Source: Rhizomicrobium sp.
GTDB lineage: Bacteria > Pseudomonadota > Alphaproteobacteria > Micropepsales > Micropepsaceae
Direction: 5' to 3'
Assembly: GCA_037200045.1 (NCBI GenBank)
Contig: JBBCHM010000002.1
Span: 1,353,241-1,417,240 of the forward strand
DNA length: 64,000 bases
Within the stretch, counting starts at the first letter, position 1; the number at the start of each line of letters is the position of its first letter. A program made the position numbers and the translations under genes. Positions 35,017 to 44,140 of the stretch are shown in pieces. Under the pieces are notes generated by a model that made no database searches, was not told the origin of the DNA, and saw nothing but the letters and a program-made list of their open reading frames with translations.

Positions 35017-36063
35017 TCAGGCGGTCCGCGGAAAGCATTCCGCGATCGCCTTGATCCATTGCTTGACGCTCTCGATCGTGTCCTCTTGCGTGGCGCCGAG
35101 GCGCACGATGACGAGATCGCGATCCGGCACCACCACGATGAACTGCCCCTGAAAGCCGTTCGCCGAGAAGCTGCCCGGGCCGGCGATGTCGAGCCACCAA
35201 TGCGCGCCATAGCGGCCGGTCTCGATCGACTCCTGCGAGGTCGGCGTGCGGGCGTAATCGACCCAGCCTTCCGGCAACAATCGCACGCCATCCCAGACGC
35301 CGTCGCGCAGATAAAGCAGGCCGAAACGCGCGAAGTCGCGCGCCGTCGCAAAGCAATAGGACGAGCCGATGAAGGTGCCCGCCGCGTCGAATTTCGGCAC
35401 AGGCGAGGCCATGCCGAGCGGCGCGAACAATCGCGCGCGCATGTAAGCCTCGAAGTCGGCGCCGAACTTGCCCGTCGCGATCGAGGCGGCGCGCGCCACC
35501 AGATTCGCTGTGCCGCTGGAATAGGACCAGAACGTGCCCGGCGCGTGCGCCAGCGGCTTCTGCGCGGCGTAATGCGCGACGTCGTCCCTGCCCTCGCCGA
35601 ACAGCATCGCGACCGTGTCCGACGGCCCGTCCGGCGTGTAGACTTCGAGAAAGGCGAGCCCGTCGGACATGCGCAGCATCTGATCGAGCGTGATCGCGCG
35701 GCGCGGATCGCCGGGCTCCCGCCATTCCGGCACGGCGGCCGGCGCGGTGATGTCGGCCAGGCCGTCCTTCACCACAAGGCCCATAAGGGCCTGGGTGATG
35801 CTCTTGGCGACCGACCAGGACGGCAGCGTGTCGGTGGCGGTCACGCCGGCGCCATAGCGCTCGAATACAAGGCGGCCGCGATGGATCACGACCAGCGCAT
35901 GGGTCTCGCGTAGATCGTCGGGCAGGATGGACGCGAAGGCATAGTCGGCGAGTTGGTGCAGGCGCGTCCGGTCGGCGGAGGCGGGAACATCGCCGGTCGG
36001 CCAATCCCGCGTCGGCCAGGGCGTGCCGGCGGGCTGCGGCGGAAGAGATACGAGATCGGTCAT
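35017..36063 (-). CDS. Serine hydrolase of the class C beta-lactamase family (6-aminohexanoate-dimer hydrolase-like)
   Basis: The 348-residue protein has the S84-x-x-K87 nucleophile motif in PSWSVAKSITQALMG, the tyrosine motif region WSYSSGTANL (Y181), and the late GAHWWLDIAGPGSFSANGFQ segment that replaces the KTG box in NylB-like enzymes. No signal peptide is visible, so it is probably cytoplasmic. Such enzymes are amide or ester hydrolases rather than drug-resistance enzymes. It ends directly after the HerA-like gene in convergent orientation with no gap. Confidence 0.88.
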   Translation of the reverse strand: MTDLVSLPPQPAGTPWPTRDWPTGDVPASADRTRLHQLADYAFASILPDDLRETHALVVIHRGRLVFERYGAGVTATDTLPSWSVAKSITQALMGLVVKDGLADITAPAAVPEWREPGDPRRAITLDQMLRMSDGLAFLEVYTPDGPSDTVAMLFGEGRDDVAHYAAQKPLAHAPGTFWSYSSGTANLVARAASIATGKFGADFEAYMRARLFAPLGMASPVPKFDAAGTFIGSSYCFATARDFARFGLLYLRDGVWDGVRLLPEGWVDYARTPTSQESIETGRYGAHWWLDIAGPGSFSANGFQGQFIVVVPDRDLVIVRLGATQEDTIESVKQWIKAIAECFPRTA

Positions 36064-36157
36064 GTGAAGACCCTAGGCACCCGCGCAACGGCCGTAAAGT
36101 CGGGTTGATCGCGCCGCCGTCCCGAAGCACAGTCCGCCCGTTCCGTCGGAGGCCGTC

Positions 36158-36760
36158 ATGAAGCTTTATTTCGCGCGCGGGACCTGTTCGCTGTCGCCGC
36201 ACATCGTGGCGGAGGAGGCGGGGATCGCGCTCGAATATGAGAGGGTCGACATCAAGACGCATAGGACCGCGTCGGGCGCGGACTTCCATGCCATCTCGCC
36301 CAAGGGCTATGTGCCGGCGCTGCTGCTCGACGACGGCACGCTGCTGAGCGAAGGCCCGGCGATCGTGCAGTACCTCGCCGATCTCAAGCCCGAGGCAGGG
36401 CTGTTGCCGCCGGTCGGCGACGTCGCGCGCTATCGCGTGATCGAATGGCTGAGCTTCGTCAATTCGGAGATGCACAAGAGCTTCTCGCCGCTGTTCGACC
36501 CCGCGGCCTTGGCCGAGGTCAAGGCGGAGTCGCGCGCGAAACTCGCCAAGCACTTCGCCTTCGCCGGGGCGGCGCTGGGCGACCAGAGCTATCTGACCGG
36601 CGAGACCTTCACCGTCGCGGACGCCTATTTCTTCGTGATGACAAGCTGGTCGATCTTCCAGAAGATCGAGGTGCCGCGGAACGTCGCCGATTTCCGCACC
36701 CGCGTCACCGCGCGTCCCGCCGTGCACCGGGCACTGAAGGCCGAGGGACTGACGGCGTAA
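36158..36760 (+). CDS. gstA: Glutathione S-transferase, beta-class-like
   Basis: The 200-residue protein starts MKLYFARGTCSLSPHIVAEE, with Cys10, the catalytic cysteine of bacterial beta-class GSTs. It has the cis-proline GYVPALLLDDG, LLSEGPAIVQYLADL, and a helical C-terminal domain with TGETFTVADAYFFVMTSW. It conjugates or binds glutathione in the cytoplasm. It is 14 bases upstream of the GFA-family gene on the same strand, so both may handle glutathione adducts together. Confidence 0.93.
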   Translation: MKLYFARGTCSLSPHIVAEEAGIALEYERVDIKTHRTASGADFHAISPKGYVPALLLDDGTLLSEGPAIVQYLADLKPEAGLLPPVGDVARYRVIEWLSFVNSEMHKSFSPLFDPAALAEVKAESRAKLAKHFAFAGAALGDQSYLTGETFTVADAYFFVMTSWSIFQKIEVPRNVADFRTRVTARPAVHRALKAEGLTA

Positions 36761-36774
36761 GACAGGAGACTCCC

Positions 36775-37269
36775 GTGCCGAAACTTCTCGAAGGCTCGTG
36801 CCATTGCCGCGCGGTGACGTTCCGCCTGCAAAGCCATACGCCCCATCCCTATCAGCTCTGTTATTGCTCGATCTGCCGCAAGACGGCGGGCGGCGGCGGC
36901 TTCGCCATCAACATCATGGGCGATTTCGCGACGCTCGACATGGAGGGCAAGCGGGCGATCCGGGTCTATCACGCGAAGATCCGCGAGGAGGACGGAAGCT
37001 GCCGCACCAGCTCGGGGCAGCGGAATTTCTGTTCCAAATGCGCCACGGCGCTGTGGATGTACGACGACGCCTGGCCGGAGCTGGTGCATCCCTTCGCCTC
37101 GGCGATCGACACCGCGCTGCCCAAGCCGCCGTCGAAGGTGCATCTGATGCTGCGCTACAAGCCGAGCTGGGTGGTGCCCGACATCGGCCCGGGCGACAAG
37201 AAGTTCCAGGAATATTCCAGGGAGTCGATCGAGGGCTGGCATCGCAAGCGCGGGCTGTGGATCGACTGA
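36775..37269 (+). CDS. GFA-family (glutathione-dependent formaldehyde-activating-like) zinc protein
   Basis: The 164-residue protein has the zinc-binding cysteines of the GFA family: GSCHCRAVTF, YCSICRKTAGGGG and NFCSKCATALWMYD. The family prototype, Gfa of Paracoccus, binds glutathione, and enzymatic formaldehyde activation is disputed for many members. The GTG at 36775 is preceded by AGGAG. The neighbouring GST gene supports a glutathione-related role. Confidence 0.9.
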   Translation: MPKLLEGSCHCRAVTFRLQSHTPHPYQLCYCSICRKTAGGGGFAINIMGDFATLDMEGKRAIRVYHAKIREEDGSCRTSSGQRNFCSKCATALWMYDDAWPELVHPFASAIDTALPKPPSKVHLMLRYKPSWVVPDIGPGDKKFQEYSRESIEGWHRKRGLWID

Positions 37270-37291
37270 CGCGGCGGCGTTCCCCGCCCCT

Positions 37292-38017
37292 TCAAGGCGC
37301 GGCCGGGACCTTCGGCGGCGGCGCGTCGCGCTCCACGGTGACCGTCGTCGCGACCAGCGTTCCGCTGGCGTCGGCCGCCGCCGAAACGCTGACCGTCGCG
37401 CCGGGCAGGAGCTGCGCGGTGTCGCCGGCCTCGATCGCGATGATCGGCACGCCGCGCGCGAACTGGATCGCGGCCGCTCCGTTGCAGCCGTCCGGCGCCG
37501 CGCGGCCGGCGCATTCGCTTCCCGCCTGGGCGGCCGCGCCATGGAAAGCGATGGTCACCACGCCGCCGATGCCGCCGGGCGCCACCGACGTGACCGCGCC
37601 GTTGATCAGAAGCCGCATCGGGTTCGCCGGATCGATGGGATAGGCGCCCTCGCCCTGCCCGCGCATCTCGGCCGGATAGACGCGGATGCCCTGCGCCCGT
37701 AGCTTGCCGTCGGCGCCCTTGAGCGCCGCGACGCCGACATAGGTCCCGGCCTGAAGATCGGCCAGCATCAGGGCGCGGTTGTGGACGATGCGCGTCTCCG
37801 CCGTCATGCCGAGGGTCACCGTCTTCTTGCCGGTCAGCGTCAACGTCAGGAACGGCCCGTCGAATTCCGCCAGCGTGCCGCGATAGCGCTGCGCCGCGAC
37901 CGGCGCGGCGGATGCTGGTGCCGCGGGGGGAACGGCGGGAACCGCCGGCGGGTCCGCCCTCGCCGATGCCAGGAATAGAAGAGCGCCCGAAACGAGCGTG
38001 AAAAGTCGGGCGCGCAT
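37292..38017 (-). CDS. Exported DUF5666-like protein
   Basis: The 241-residue protein has a signal peptide (LFTLVSGALLFLASARA, cleavage near residue 21), a Pro/Ala-rich linker, and beta-strand repeats of the DUF5666 (OB-like) type: YRGTLAEFDGPFLTLTLTGK with MTAETRIVHN, and later GDTAQLLPGATVSVSAAAD. Such repeats are thought to be periplasmic or surface domains of unknown function. The stop of the exported methyltransferase gene lies 11 bases upstream of its start on the same strand, indicating one operon. Confidence 0.8.
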   Translation of the reverse strand: MRARLFTLVSGALLFLASARADPPAVPAVPPAAPASAAPVAAQRYRGTLAEFDGPFLTLTLTGKKTVTLGMTAETRIVHNRALMLADLQAGTYVGVAALKGADGKLRAQGIRVYPAEMRGQGEGAYPIDPANPMRLLINGAVTSVAPGGIGGVVTIAFHGAAAQAGSECAGRAAPDGCNGAAAIQFARGVPIIAIEAGDTAQLLPGATVSVSAAADASGTLVATTVTVERDAPPPKVPAAP

Positions 38018-38028
38018 CCAGGTCCTTG

Positions 38029-38787
38029 TCAGTGTCTCGGCTTGATGAATTTGAGGATGAATTGGTCCGTATGATGGCGGATCGAGGGATCGAAGACGAG
38101 CTTGTCGCGCGGGTCCTTGGGGTTGCGCAGCACGTTGCTCTCGCCCGCGAATTTGAAGCCGGCCGCCTCGACCTCCTGCTTGACCGCCGCCTCGTCGATG
38201 CGGTGCAGCGTGTCGGTGTCGCGCAGGCCCGAGCCGTTCGCGGCCGCGTGGTCGAGCACGACGAAAACCCCGCCCGGCTTCAGCGCGGCGAACACCGCCT
38301 TGTTGACGAGGGCGAGATCGGCCGGCGCGTAGAACGGATCGTGGAAGTCGTGATAGTTCTGCGCCGTCCACACCACGTCGAGCGATTCCGGCGCGGCCAG
38401 GCTGTTGATCGGCCCGTGCAGCACGCTGACATTCGGATAGGCGGCGAACATCTTCTTGATGTCGACGCCCGGCGAGCGCTTGGCGAGGATCGGATCGAGC
38501 TCGGCCGGCACGAAGGCATAGACCCAGCCCTTGTCGCCCACCACTTTCGCGAAGATGCGCGTGAAATAGCCGCCGCCGGGCGCCAGGTCCATGACGCGGC
38601 TACCGGGCCGGATGCCGGCGAAGACGACCATCTCGGCGGGCTTGCGCTCGTCGTCGACCTTCCGGTCGGCGTCCGGCCGGCCGGGATCGGCGATGGCGGC
38701 GGTCACGGCGGCTGGTGCTTTCGCGAATGCCGGCGCGGCGGCGAGCGTTGCCGTCAGAAAAGCGGCGGCCATCCAATGGCGGGACAT
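38029..38787 (-). CDS. Exported class I methyltransferase-like protein
   Basis: The 252-residue protein has a Sec signal peptide (MAAAFLTATLAAAPAFAKA, cleavage near residue 22) in front of a Rossmann-type methyltransferase fold. Motif I is SRVMDLAPGGGYFTRIFAKV, with later VVWTAQNYHDFHDPF and PGGVFVVLDHAAANG. S-adenosylmethionine is normally absent from the periplasm, so activity there is doubtful or depends on an unknown supply. GGGAGGA precedes the ATG at 38787, supporting a start that includes the signal peptide. It precedes the DUF5666 gene by 11 bases. Confidence 0.85.
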   Translation of the reverse strand: MSRHWMAAAFLTATLAAAPAFAKAPAAVTAAIADPGRPDADRKVDDERKPAEMVVFAGIRPGSRVMDLAPGGGYFTRIFAKVVGDKGWVYAFVPAELDPILAKRSPGVDIKKMFAAYPNVSVLHGPINSLAAPESLDVVWTAQNYHDFHDPFYAPADLALVNKAVFAALKPGGVFVVLDHAAANGSGLRDTDTLHRIDEAAVKQEVEAAGFKFAGESNVLRNPKDPRDKLVFDPSIRHHTDQFILKFIKPRH

Positions 38788-38889
38788 GCGTTCCTCCCCG
38801 GTTTTGCGGCGCGACACTAGCCCGGCGGCGCGCGCGATGCACGGACCGCAAAGGCGCTTCACGCCGCGGTGATGTTTCTCACGGTCCGG

Positions 38890-40716
38890 TCAGGTCTTGA
38901 GCGCGCCGCGCACCAGCGCGCGATAGAGGCGTTCGGCCAGTCCCCTGGGCGTTTCCAGTGCCATGCGCCGCAGCGCCTCGGCTTCGTTCGGCGCCGGCGA
39001 CAGGCCGGACGCGGCAAAGCCTATCAATTGGCGCGGCGTTGCATCCTTGAGGCGTTCGAGTGCCGGCAGCAGGCGCCGCTCGACCGGCGTGAAATCGCAG
39101 CCGAGCGGATAATCCGGCAAAAGGCCGCGCGCCCGCAGCGGCGCCAGCGCCGTCTCGATGCGGCCGGGATGGTTGTCGCGATGCGCGGCGGGAATTTCGT
39201 AATCGCGCGCGATCTTGCCGGCGTCTTTCGCGCGCCGCAGAAGCTCGTCCTGGAAGCGGGAATCCGCGATCGCGAGCATCTGTTCCACGACATCCGCGTC
39301 GCTTTTGCCGCGCAGATCGGCGATGCCGTATTCGCTGACCACGATGTCGCGCAGATGGCGCGGGACCGTCGTGTGGCCGTAGGACCAGCGGACATTCGAC
39401 TGCATGCGCCGGCCCTGGCCCCGCGTCGCGGCAATCGCGATGATCGAGCGGGCGCCTTCGAGCGCGAAGGCCTGGTCGACGAAATTGAACTGGCCGCCGA
39501 CGCCGCTGACCACGCGCCCGTCTTCCAATCCGTCGGAGATCACCGCGCCCAGCAGCGTCGCCATCATCGCGCTGTTGACGAAGCGCGCCTTGACGCGGGC
39601 GGCGCGCTTGGCCGCTTCGCCGCCGTAAAGCGCGTTGGTGAAGGAGATGCGCGTCATCTGGATGCGCGCGAGCTCGTCCGGCGCCATCTCGCGCAGGCGG
39701 CGGTAGAAGCTGTTGGGCCCGACGAAGAAGCCGCCATGCACCAAAACGCCGTCGACTTCGCGCTTGACGATGCCGGCATCGATCAGCGCGAGGAAGCCGT
39801 CGACCAGCATCTCGCTGAGGCCGTAAAGCCCTTGCGCGAAGGGCGCACGCTGTTCGATGGCGAGCGGCGGCGCGCCGCCGGTGAGCCGGTTCACCGCTTC
39901 GCCGAACGCCTCCGTCTCGCGGTGGCGCAGGATCATCGCCTGGACCGCGGCGTCGCCCTCCTCGCCGATGCCGATCTGCAGCGTGCCGCCGTCGGCGATC
40001 AGCCGCGCGATATGGATGCCGCTGGCATATTCCGCCGTGGCGATCGGCTGCTTGGGCACGCTGAACAGCGGAAAGTCGTTGCCGTCGAGAATATGGCTGA
40101 AGGTCTCGCCCGGAAGATCGCCGTCGCCCGGCATGAAGGGCAGTTCGGAATTCACCTGCCCCACCAGCAGGAAGTTCGCGCGGCCTTGCTCGCGCGCCGA
40201 AAGCAGGTCGAGCGTGAGATCGGGATTGCAGCTCAGGCTGTAGCGCTCGCCGCGTCCGGCGACGAGCTGGGCGACGACGTTGACGCCGCGCGCCAAGAGA
40301 TAATCGGCGGCATGGGTGTAATTGGCCGAGATGTAGCTGCGCTGCGCCGCGCCGTTGCTCAGCCAGCGTCCGGCGAGGAAGAAGAACTCGTCGACCCGGA
40401 TATTGGGCGGCAAGCTGCCGCAATGCAGCGCCACCGCGTAGTCGAGCGGCGGATAGCCGCCGAGCAGGCGTTCGGAGATCGGCGCCGTGAACCGGCGTTC
40501 GAGCTCGCTCTTGGCCACCGGCGCCTCCAGCGTCAGCGCCGTGAAGATGTGCAATTCGATCGACGGATCCTTCGCCGCGCGCCGGAACAGCGCGTTGGCG
40601 ACATGGTTCGCCTTGCCGAGGCCGAGCGGCAGGCCGAGCACGATTCTGCGGCCGACCGCGGCGATGATCGCCTCGGCGAGGACTTCCGGATCGGTGAGCT
40701 TCTGCGGCATGTGCAT
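38890..40716 (-). CDS. Acetyl-CoA hydrolase/transferase family protein
   Basis: The 608-residue protein has the two-domain family I CoA-transferase layout with the long N-terminal region (GRRIVLGLPLGLGKANHVAN) and the C-terminal catalytic part containing DGGTLQIGIGEEGDAAVQAM, VVSGVGGQFNFVDQAFALEG and VVSEYGIADLRGKSDADVVE. Such enzymes hydrolyse acetyl-CoA or transfer CoA between short acids. It ends 102 bases from the exported methyltransferase start and is divergent from the phosphotransferase gene across 36 bases. The exact acyl-CoA is not predictable. Confidence 0.9.
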   Translation of the reverse strand: MHMPQKLTDPEVLAEAIIAAVGRRIVLGLPLGLGKANHVANALFRRAAKDPSIELHIFTALTLEAPVAKSELERRFTAPISERLLGGYPPLDYAVALHCGSLPPNIRVDEFFFLAGRWLSNGAAQRSYISANYTHAADYLLARGVNVVAQLVAGRGERYSLSCNPDLTLDLLSAREQGRANFLLVGQVNSELPFMPGDGDLPGETFSHILDGNDFPLFSVPKQPIATAEYASGIHIARLIADGGTLQIGIGEEGDAAVQAMILRHRETEAFGEAVNRLTGGAPPLAIEQRAPFAQGLYGLSEMLVDGFLALIDAGIVKREVDGVLVHGGFFVGPNSFYRRLREMAPDELARIQMTRISFTNALYGGEAAKRAARVKARFVNSAMMATLLGAVISDGLEDGRVVSGVGGQFNFVDQAFALEGARSIIAIAATRGQGRRMQSNVRWSYGHTTVPRHLRDIVVSEYGIADLRGKSDADVVEQMLAIADSRFQDELLRRAKDAGKIARDYEIPAAHRDNHPGRIETALAPLRARGLLPDYPLGCDFTPVERRLLPALERLKDATPRQLIGFAASGLSPAPNEAEALRRMALETPRGLAERLYRALVRGALKT

Positions 40717-40752
40717 CTAGGTGCGGGGCGGGCGAAGCGGTTATAAAAGGTT

Positions 40753-41766
40753 ATGAGCGCAAAGGAACAGGTCGAGGTCGGCGCGGCGCTGGCCGGCATG
40801 GGTCTGCTCGCCGAAGGCGAACAATTCGCCCTGGCGCGGCTGGCCGGCGGCGTCTCCTGCGATATCTGGCGCGTCGAGGTGAAGCGCCGGCCGCCCGTCG
40901 TGGTCAAACGGGCGCTGGAGAAGCTGAACGTGGCGGCGGACTGGCGCGCGCCGCCGGAACGCGCCGCGACCGAAGTCGCCTGGATTCGGCTGGTGGCCGC
41001 GATCGATCCGCGCTGGGTGCCCAAGGTCGTCGGCGAAGACCGCGCGCGGCACATGTTCGCGATGGAATTCCTGCCGCCGCGAACCTATCCGGTCTGGAAG
41101 GGCGAATTGGCGGCGGGCCGCATCGATATCGGCTTCGCGGGCGCGGTGGGCGCGGCGCTCGCCCGCATCCATGGCGCAACCGCCGGCCGCGCCGACATCG
41201 CCGCGGCATTCGACAACGGCGCGCAATTCCAGGCGCTGCGGCTGGAGCCCTATCTGCTGTTCACCGCGGAGCGCCATCCGCTCCTGGCGCCCGCGATCCG
41301 GGGCGAGGCGGCGCGCATCGCGGCCGCGCGCATCGCGCTGATGCAGGGCGACATTTCGCCCAAGAACATCCTGTGCGGGCCGCACGGCCCGGTGTTCCTG
41401 GACGCGGAGACCGCCTGCTACGGCGATCCGGCCTTCGACCTCGCCTTCTGCCTGAACCATTTTCTGCTCAAGGCGGTGTGGCAGCCGCAATGGACGGCGC
41501 CATACGCGCAAGGCTTCGCGGCGCTGAAGACCGCCTATCTCGCGGGCGTCGGTTGGGAGAAGGCGCGCGAGATCGACCGCCGCACGGCGCGGCTGCTGCC
41601 GATGCTGTTCCTTGCCCGCGTCGACGGGAAATCGCCGGTGGAATACCTGACCACGGAGGCGGACAAGTCCTTCGTCCGCGCCGCCGCGATGCAGATGATC
41701 GTCGAGCCGCCGCTCGACCTGGACATGCTGACGCAGGCGTATTTTCCGATCGCGGCGCAACGATAA
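40753..41766 (+). CDS. Aminoglycoside-phosphotransferase-like (APH family) kinase
   Basis: The 337-residue protein has the APH kinase fold: ARLAGGVSCDIWRVE in the nucleotide-binding loop, VVVKRALEKLNVA with the ATP lysine, the catalytic loop MQGDISPKNIL with its aspartate, and FLDAETACYGDPAFDLAF as the metal-binding DFG-equivalent. It probably phosphorylates a small hydroxylated metabolite; many such environmental homologues have no drug-resistance role. It is convergent with the VOC gene and separated from it by a strong hairpin. Confidence 0.88.
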   Translation: MSAKEQVEVGAALAGMGLLAEGEQFALARLAGGVSCDIWRVEVKRRPPVVVKRALEKLNVAADWRAPPERAATEVAWIRLVAAIDPRWVPKVVGEDRARHMFAMEFLPPRTYPVWKGELAAGRIDIGFAGAVGAALARIHGATAGRADIAAAFDNGAQFQALRLEPYLLFTAERHPLLAPAIRGEAARIAAARIALMQGDISPKNILCGPHGPVFLDAETACYGDPAFDLAFCLNHFLLKAVWQPQWTAPYAQGFAALKTAYLAGVGWEKAREIDRRTARLLPMLFLARVDGKSPVEYLTTEADKSFVRAAAMQMIVEPPLDLDMLTQAYFPIAAQR

Positions 41767-41767
41767 A

Positions 41768-41797
41768 TTTCCTCCCCCGCAACAGCGGGGGAGGAAA
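41768..41797. terminator. Bidirectional Rho-independent terminator
   Basis: TTTCCTCCCCCGC-AACA-GCGGGGGAGGAAA forms a perfect 13-bp stem with a 4-base loop, preceded by A and followed by T-containing flanks. It fills the 32-base gap between two convergent genes and should serve both. Confidence 0.85.
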
Positions 41798-41798
41798 G

Positions 41799-42362
41799 TT
41801 ATTTCGCCGTTTCTAAATACCGCGTCTTGTCCTCGGCCTTGGCCGGCTTGACCGCGACGTCCGCCGCCGTGCCGAGGGGGCGGGTCCAGGCGGCGAATTC
41901 CAGCGCGATGCCGTCGGGATCGTAGAAATAGATCGAGCGCACGAAGGTCGTCGGCGTCCGCTCCAGGCTCGCCTGCATCGGCGATTCGTCGTGGTTGATC
42001 ACCCGGCTCGCCTTGATGCCCTTGGCGCGGAGCTTTTCGTAATATTCGTCGATCCGCTCCGCCGGCACGTTGATCGCGACATGGTTCATCGATCCGTGGG
42101 CGGAGGGTCCCGGGATCATGCCCCGCGCGGCCGAGGCCACACCGGGCGCGGCGTCCGGCGCGCTCGGAAACCAGAAGAAGGCGAGGCTGTCGCCATTGCC
42201 GAGATCGAAAAAGAAGTGCTGTCCCATGCCGCCCGGCAGTTCGATGGTCTTGATGAGCGGCATGCCGAGCAGGTTGGAATAGAAATCGACGGTGCGCGCC
42301 ATGTCCTTGCATACCAGCGCCAGGTGATTGACGCCCTGCAGATCGAACTCTTTATTGACCAT
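41799..42362 (-). CDS. VOC-family (glyoxalase/extradiol dioxygenase fold) protein
   Basis: The 187-residue protein has paired beta-alpha-beta-beta-beta units: VNHLALVCKDMARTVDFYSN, then FFFDLGNGDSLAFFWF, MNHVAINVPAERIDEYYEKL and a C-terminal SIYFYDPDGIALEFAAW. Metal ligands typical of the fold are present (His in NHLA, His in MNHVA, Glu in LEFAAW). The fold supports isomerases, dioxygenases and fosfomycin-resistance enzymes; the specific reaction is not predictable. GGGGAGCAGG precedes the ATG. Confidence 0.88.
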   Translation of the reverse strand: MVNKEFDLQGVNHLALVCKDMARTVDFYSNLLGMPLIKTIELPGGMGQHFFFDLGNGDSLAFFWFPSAPDAAPGVASAARGMIPGPSAHGSMNHVAINVPAERIDEYYEKLRAKGIKASRVINHDESPMQASLERTPTTFVRSIYFYDPDGIALEFAAWTRPLGTAADVAVKPAKAEDKTRYLETAK

Positions 42363-42498
42363 GGCCTGCTCCCCGATCCCGCCGGCGAGGCTATCAGAAA
42401 CCGGCGCGGCCGACGAAGCGGAATCGCTCCGGGTACGGTTAGAGGTTGAGCCGGCGGCTCCGCTCCGTTAGTTCTTTTCGGTCCGGGGGAGTTGGTCG

Positions 42499-44136
42499 AT
42501 GGCCGAAACGCGCCGCACGCGCATGGGGCTGGTGCTGTCGGCATCGGCCGCCGGCACCGTGTTCGAGTGGTACGACTTCTTCATTTTCGGCTCGCTGCTG
42601 TCGATCGTCAGCCGGCATTTCTTCGCCGGCGCGGGCGAGACCAAGGGCTATATCTTCGCGCTCCTGACCTTCGCGGTCGGCTTCGCGGTGCGGCCGTTCG
42701 GCGGTCTGGTGTTCGGTTATTTCGGCGACCGCACGGGGCGCAAGCGCACCTTCCTCTTCACCATCGTCATCATGGGCCTCGCCACTTTCGCCATCGGGCT
42801 GCTGCCCGACACCGCGGCGATCGGCGGGCTGGCGCCCTTTCTCCTGATCGCGCTGCGCGTGTTGCAGGGCTTCGCGGTCGGCGGCGAATATGGCGGCGCG
42901 GCGGTCTATGTCGCCGAGCATGCCGAGCGCGACCGGCGCGGCGCGGCGACGGGCTGGATCCAGGTCGCCGCCACGGTGGGCCTGTTCCTCGCGCTCTGCG
43001 TCATTCTCATCCTGCGCACCGCGATGGGCGAGGACGCCTTCGCCGCCTGGGGCTGGCGCGTGCCGTTCCTGCTGTCGGCGATCCTGCTCGCGATCTCGAT
43101 CTGGATCAGGCTGAAGCTCGACGAGTCGCCGGCGTTCCGCGCCTTGAAGGAGGCCGGCACGACCTCGCGCGCGCCCTTGTCGGAGACCTTCCTGCGCTGG
43201 CGCAATCTGCGCATCGTGCTCGTGGTGCTGATCGGCCTGCTGATGGGCCAGGGCGCGGTCTGGTACACGGCGCAGTTCTACACCCAGTTCTTCCTGGAGC
43301 GTGTCATGAAGGTCGAGCCGCGCCTGGTGAACCTTCTGATCCTGAGCGTGACGGTGGCGAGCGCGCTGCTGCATATCTTCTTCGCGCGGCTGTCCGACCG
43401 GGTCGGGCGCAAGCCCGTGATGCTGGGCGGGCTTCTGCTCGCCGCCGTCGCGTTCGTGCCGGGCTTCCAGCTCCTGGCGGCGGCGGTCAATCCCGGCCTG
43501 ACCGAGGCCATCGCGAAGGCGCCGGTCACGGTGTTCGCGGCGCCCGGCGACTGCTCGTTCCAGTTCGACCTTGTCGGCCAGTCGAAATTCGCCAGCTCCT
43601 GCGACATCGCCAAGAGCACCCTCGCCAATCTCGGCGTGCCCTATCGCAACGAGGCCACCCCGCCCGGCGAACTGGCGCGCATCCGGGTCGGCACGGCGAC
43701 TCTGTCGAGCATCGACGGAACGGTGCTGGCGAGCACCGCGCTGGCGACGGCGCAGAAGAATTTCGCCGCCGAGGTGAAGACCTTGCTGGCCGCGGCGGGC
43801 TATCCGGCGAAGGCGGATTCGCGCCGGGTCGATTTCCCGCTGGCCTTCGGACTGCTGCTGATTTTCGTGGTCGCGGCGGCCGCGCTTTACGGCCCGCAGG
43901 CGGCGGCGCTGGTGGAGCTGTTTCCGACGCGCATCCGCTATTCGGCGCTGTCGCTGCCCTATCATCTGGGGGTGGGCTGGTTCGGCGGTTTCCTGCCGCC
44001 CATCGCCTTCGCCATCGTGGCGGCGACGGGCAATCTCTATGCCGGGCTGTGGTACCCGGTGAGCATCGCCGCGATCGGCTTCGTCGTGACGCTGCTGTTC
44101 CTGCCCGAGACCAAGGGGCGGGACATCGCGGGATAG
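42499..44136 (+). CDS. MHS-family MFS transporter with a 115-residue extracytoplasmic insertion
   Basis: The 545-residue protein has metabolite:H+ symporter signatures: FEWYDFFIFGSLLSIVSRHF, VRPFGGLVFGYFGDRTGRKR, LQGFAVGGEYGGAAVYVAEH, and a C-terminal FLPETKGRDIAG. Between a helix near residue 330 and the next near 447 there is an insertion (about 332-446) with two cysteines (C352, C368) and no membrane segment, so it is likely periplasmic and possibly disulfide-linked. Relatives with this insertion are usually annotated simply as MHS transporters. The substrate is probably a carboxylate or betaine-like compound. It is convergent with the Lrp gene, 4 bases apart. Confidence 0.92.
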   Translation: MAETRRTRMGLVLSASAAGTVFEWYDFFIFGSLLSIVSRHFFAGAGETKGYIFALLTFAVGFAVRPFGGLVFGYFGDRTGRKRTFLFTIVIMGLATFAIGLLPDTAAIGGLAPFLLIALRVLQGFAVGGEYGGAAVYVAEHAERDRRGAATGWIQVAATVGLFLALCVILILRTAMGEDAFAAWGWRVPFLLSAILLAISIWIRLKLDESPAFRALKEAGTTSRAPLSETFLRWRNLRIVLVVLIGLLMGQGAVWYTAQFYTQFFLERVMKVEPRLVNLLILSVTVASALLHIFFARLSDRVGRKPVMLGGLLLAAVAFVPGFQLLAAAVNPGLTEAIAKAPVTVFAAPGDCSFQFDLVGQSKFASSCDIAKSTLANLGVPYRNEATPPGELARIRVGTATLSSIDGTVLASTALATAQKNFAAEVKTLLAAAGYPAKADSRRVDFPLAFGLLLIFVVAAAALYGPQAAALVELFPTRIRYSALSLPYHLGVGWFGGFLPPIAFAIVAATGNLYAGLWYPVSIAAIGFVVTLLFLPETKGRDIAG

Positions 44137-44140
44137 GCGA

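Noticed and set aside
35017-36063. Possible class C beta-lactamase
   Set aside because: It lacks a signal peptide and the KTG box and resembles NylB-type hydrolases instead.
38869-40746. 625-codon plus-strand open frame opposite the acetyl-CoA hydrolase gene
   Set aside because: Shadow frame; the minus strand has conserved CoA-transferase motifs.
40753-41766. Possible antibiotic resistance gene
   Set aside because: The APH-like fold is shared by many metabolic kinases; nothing in context supports drug resistance.
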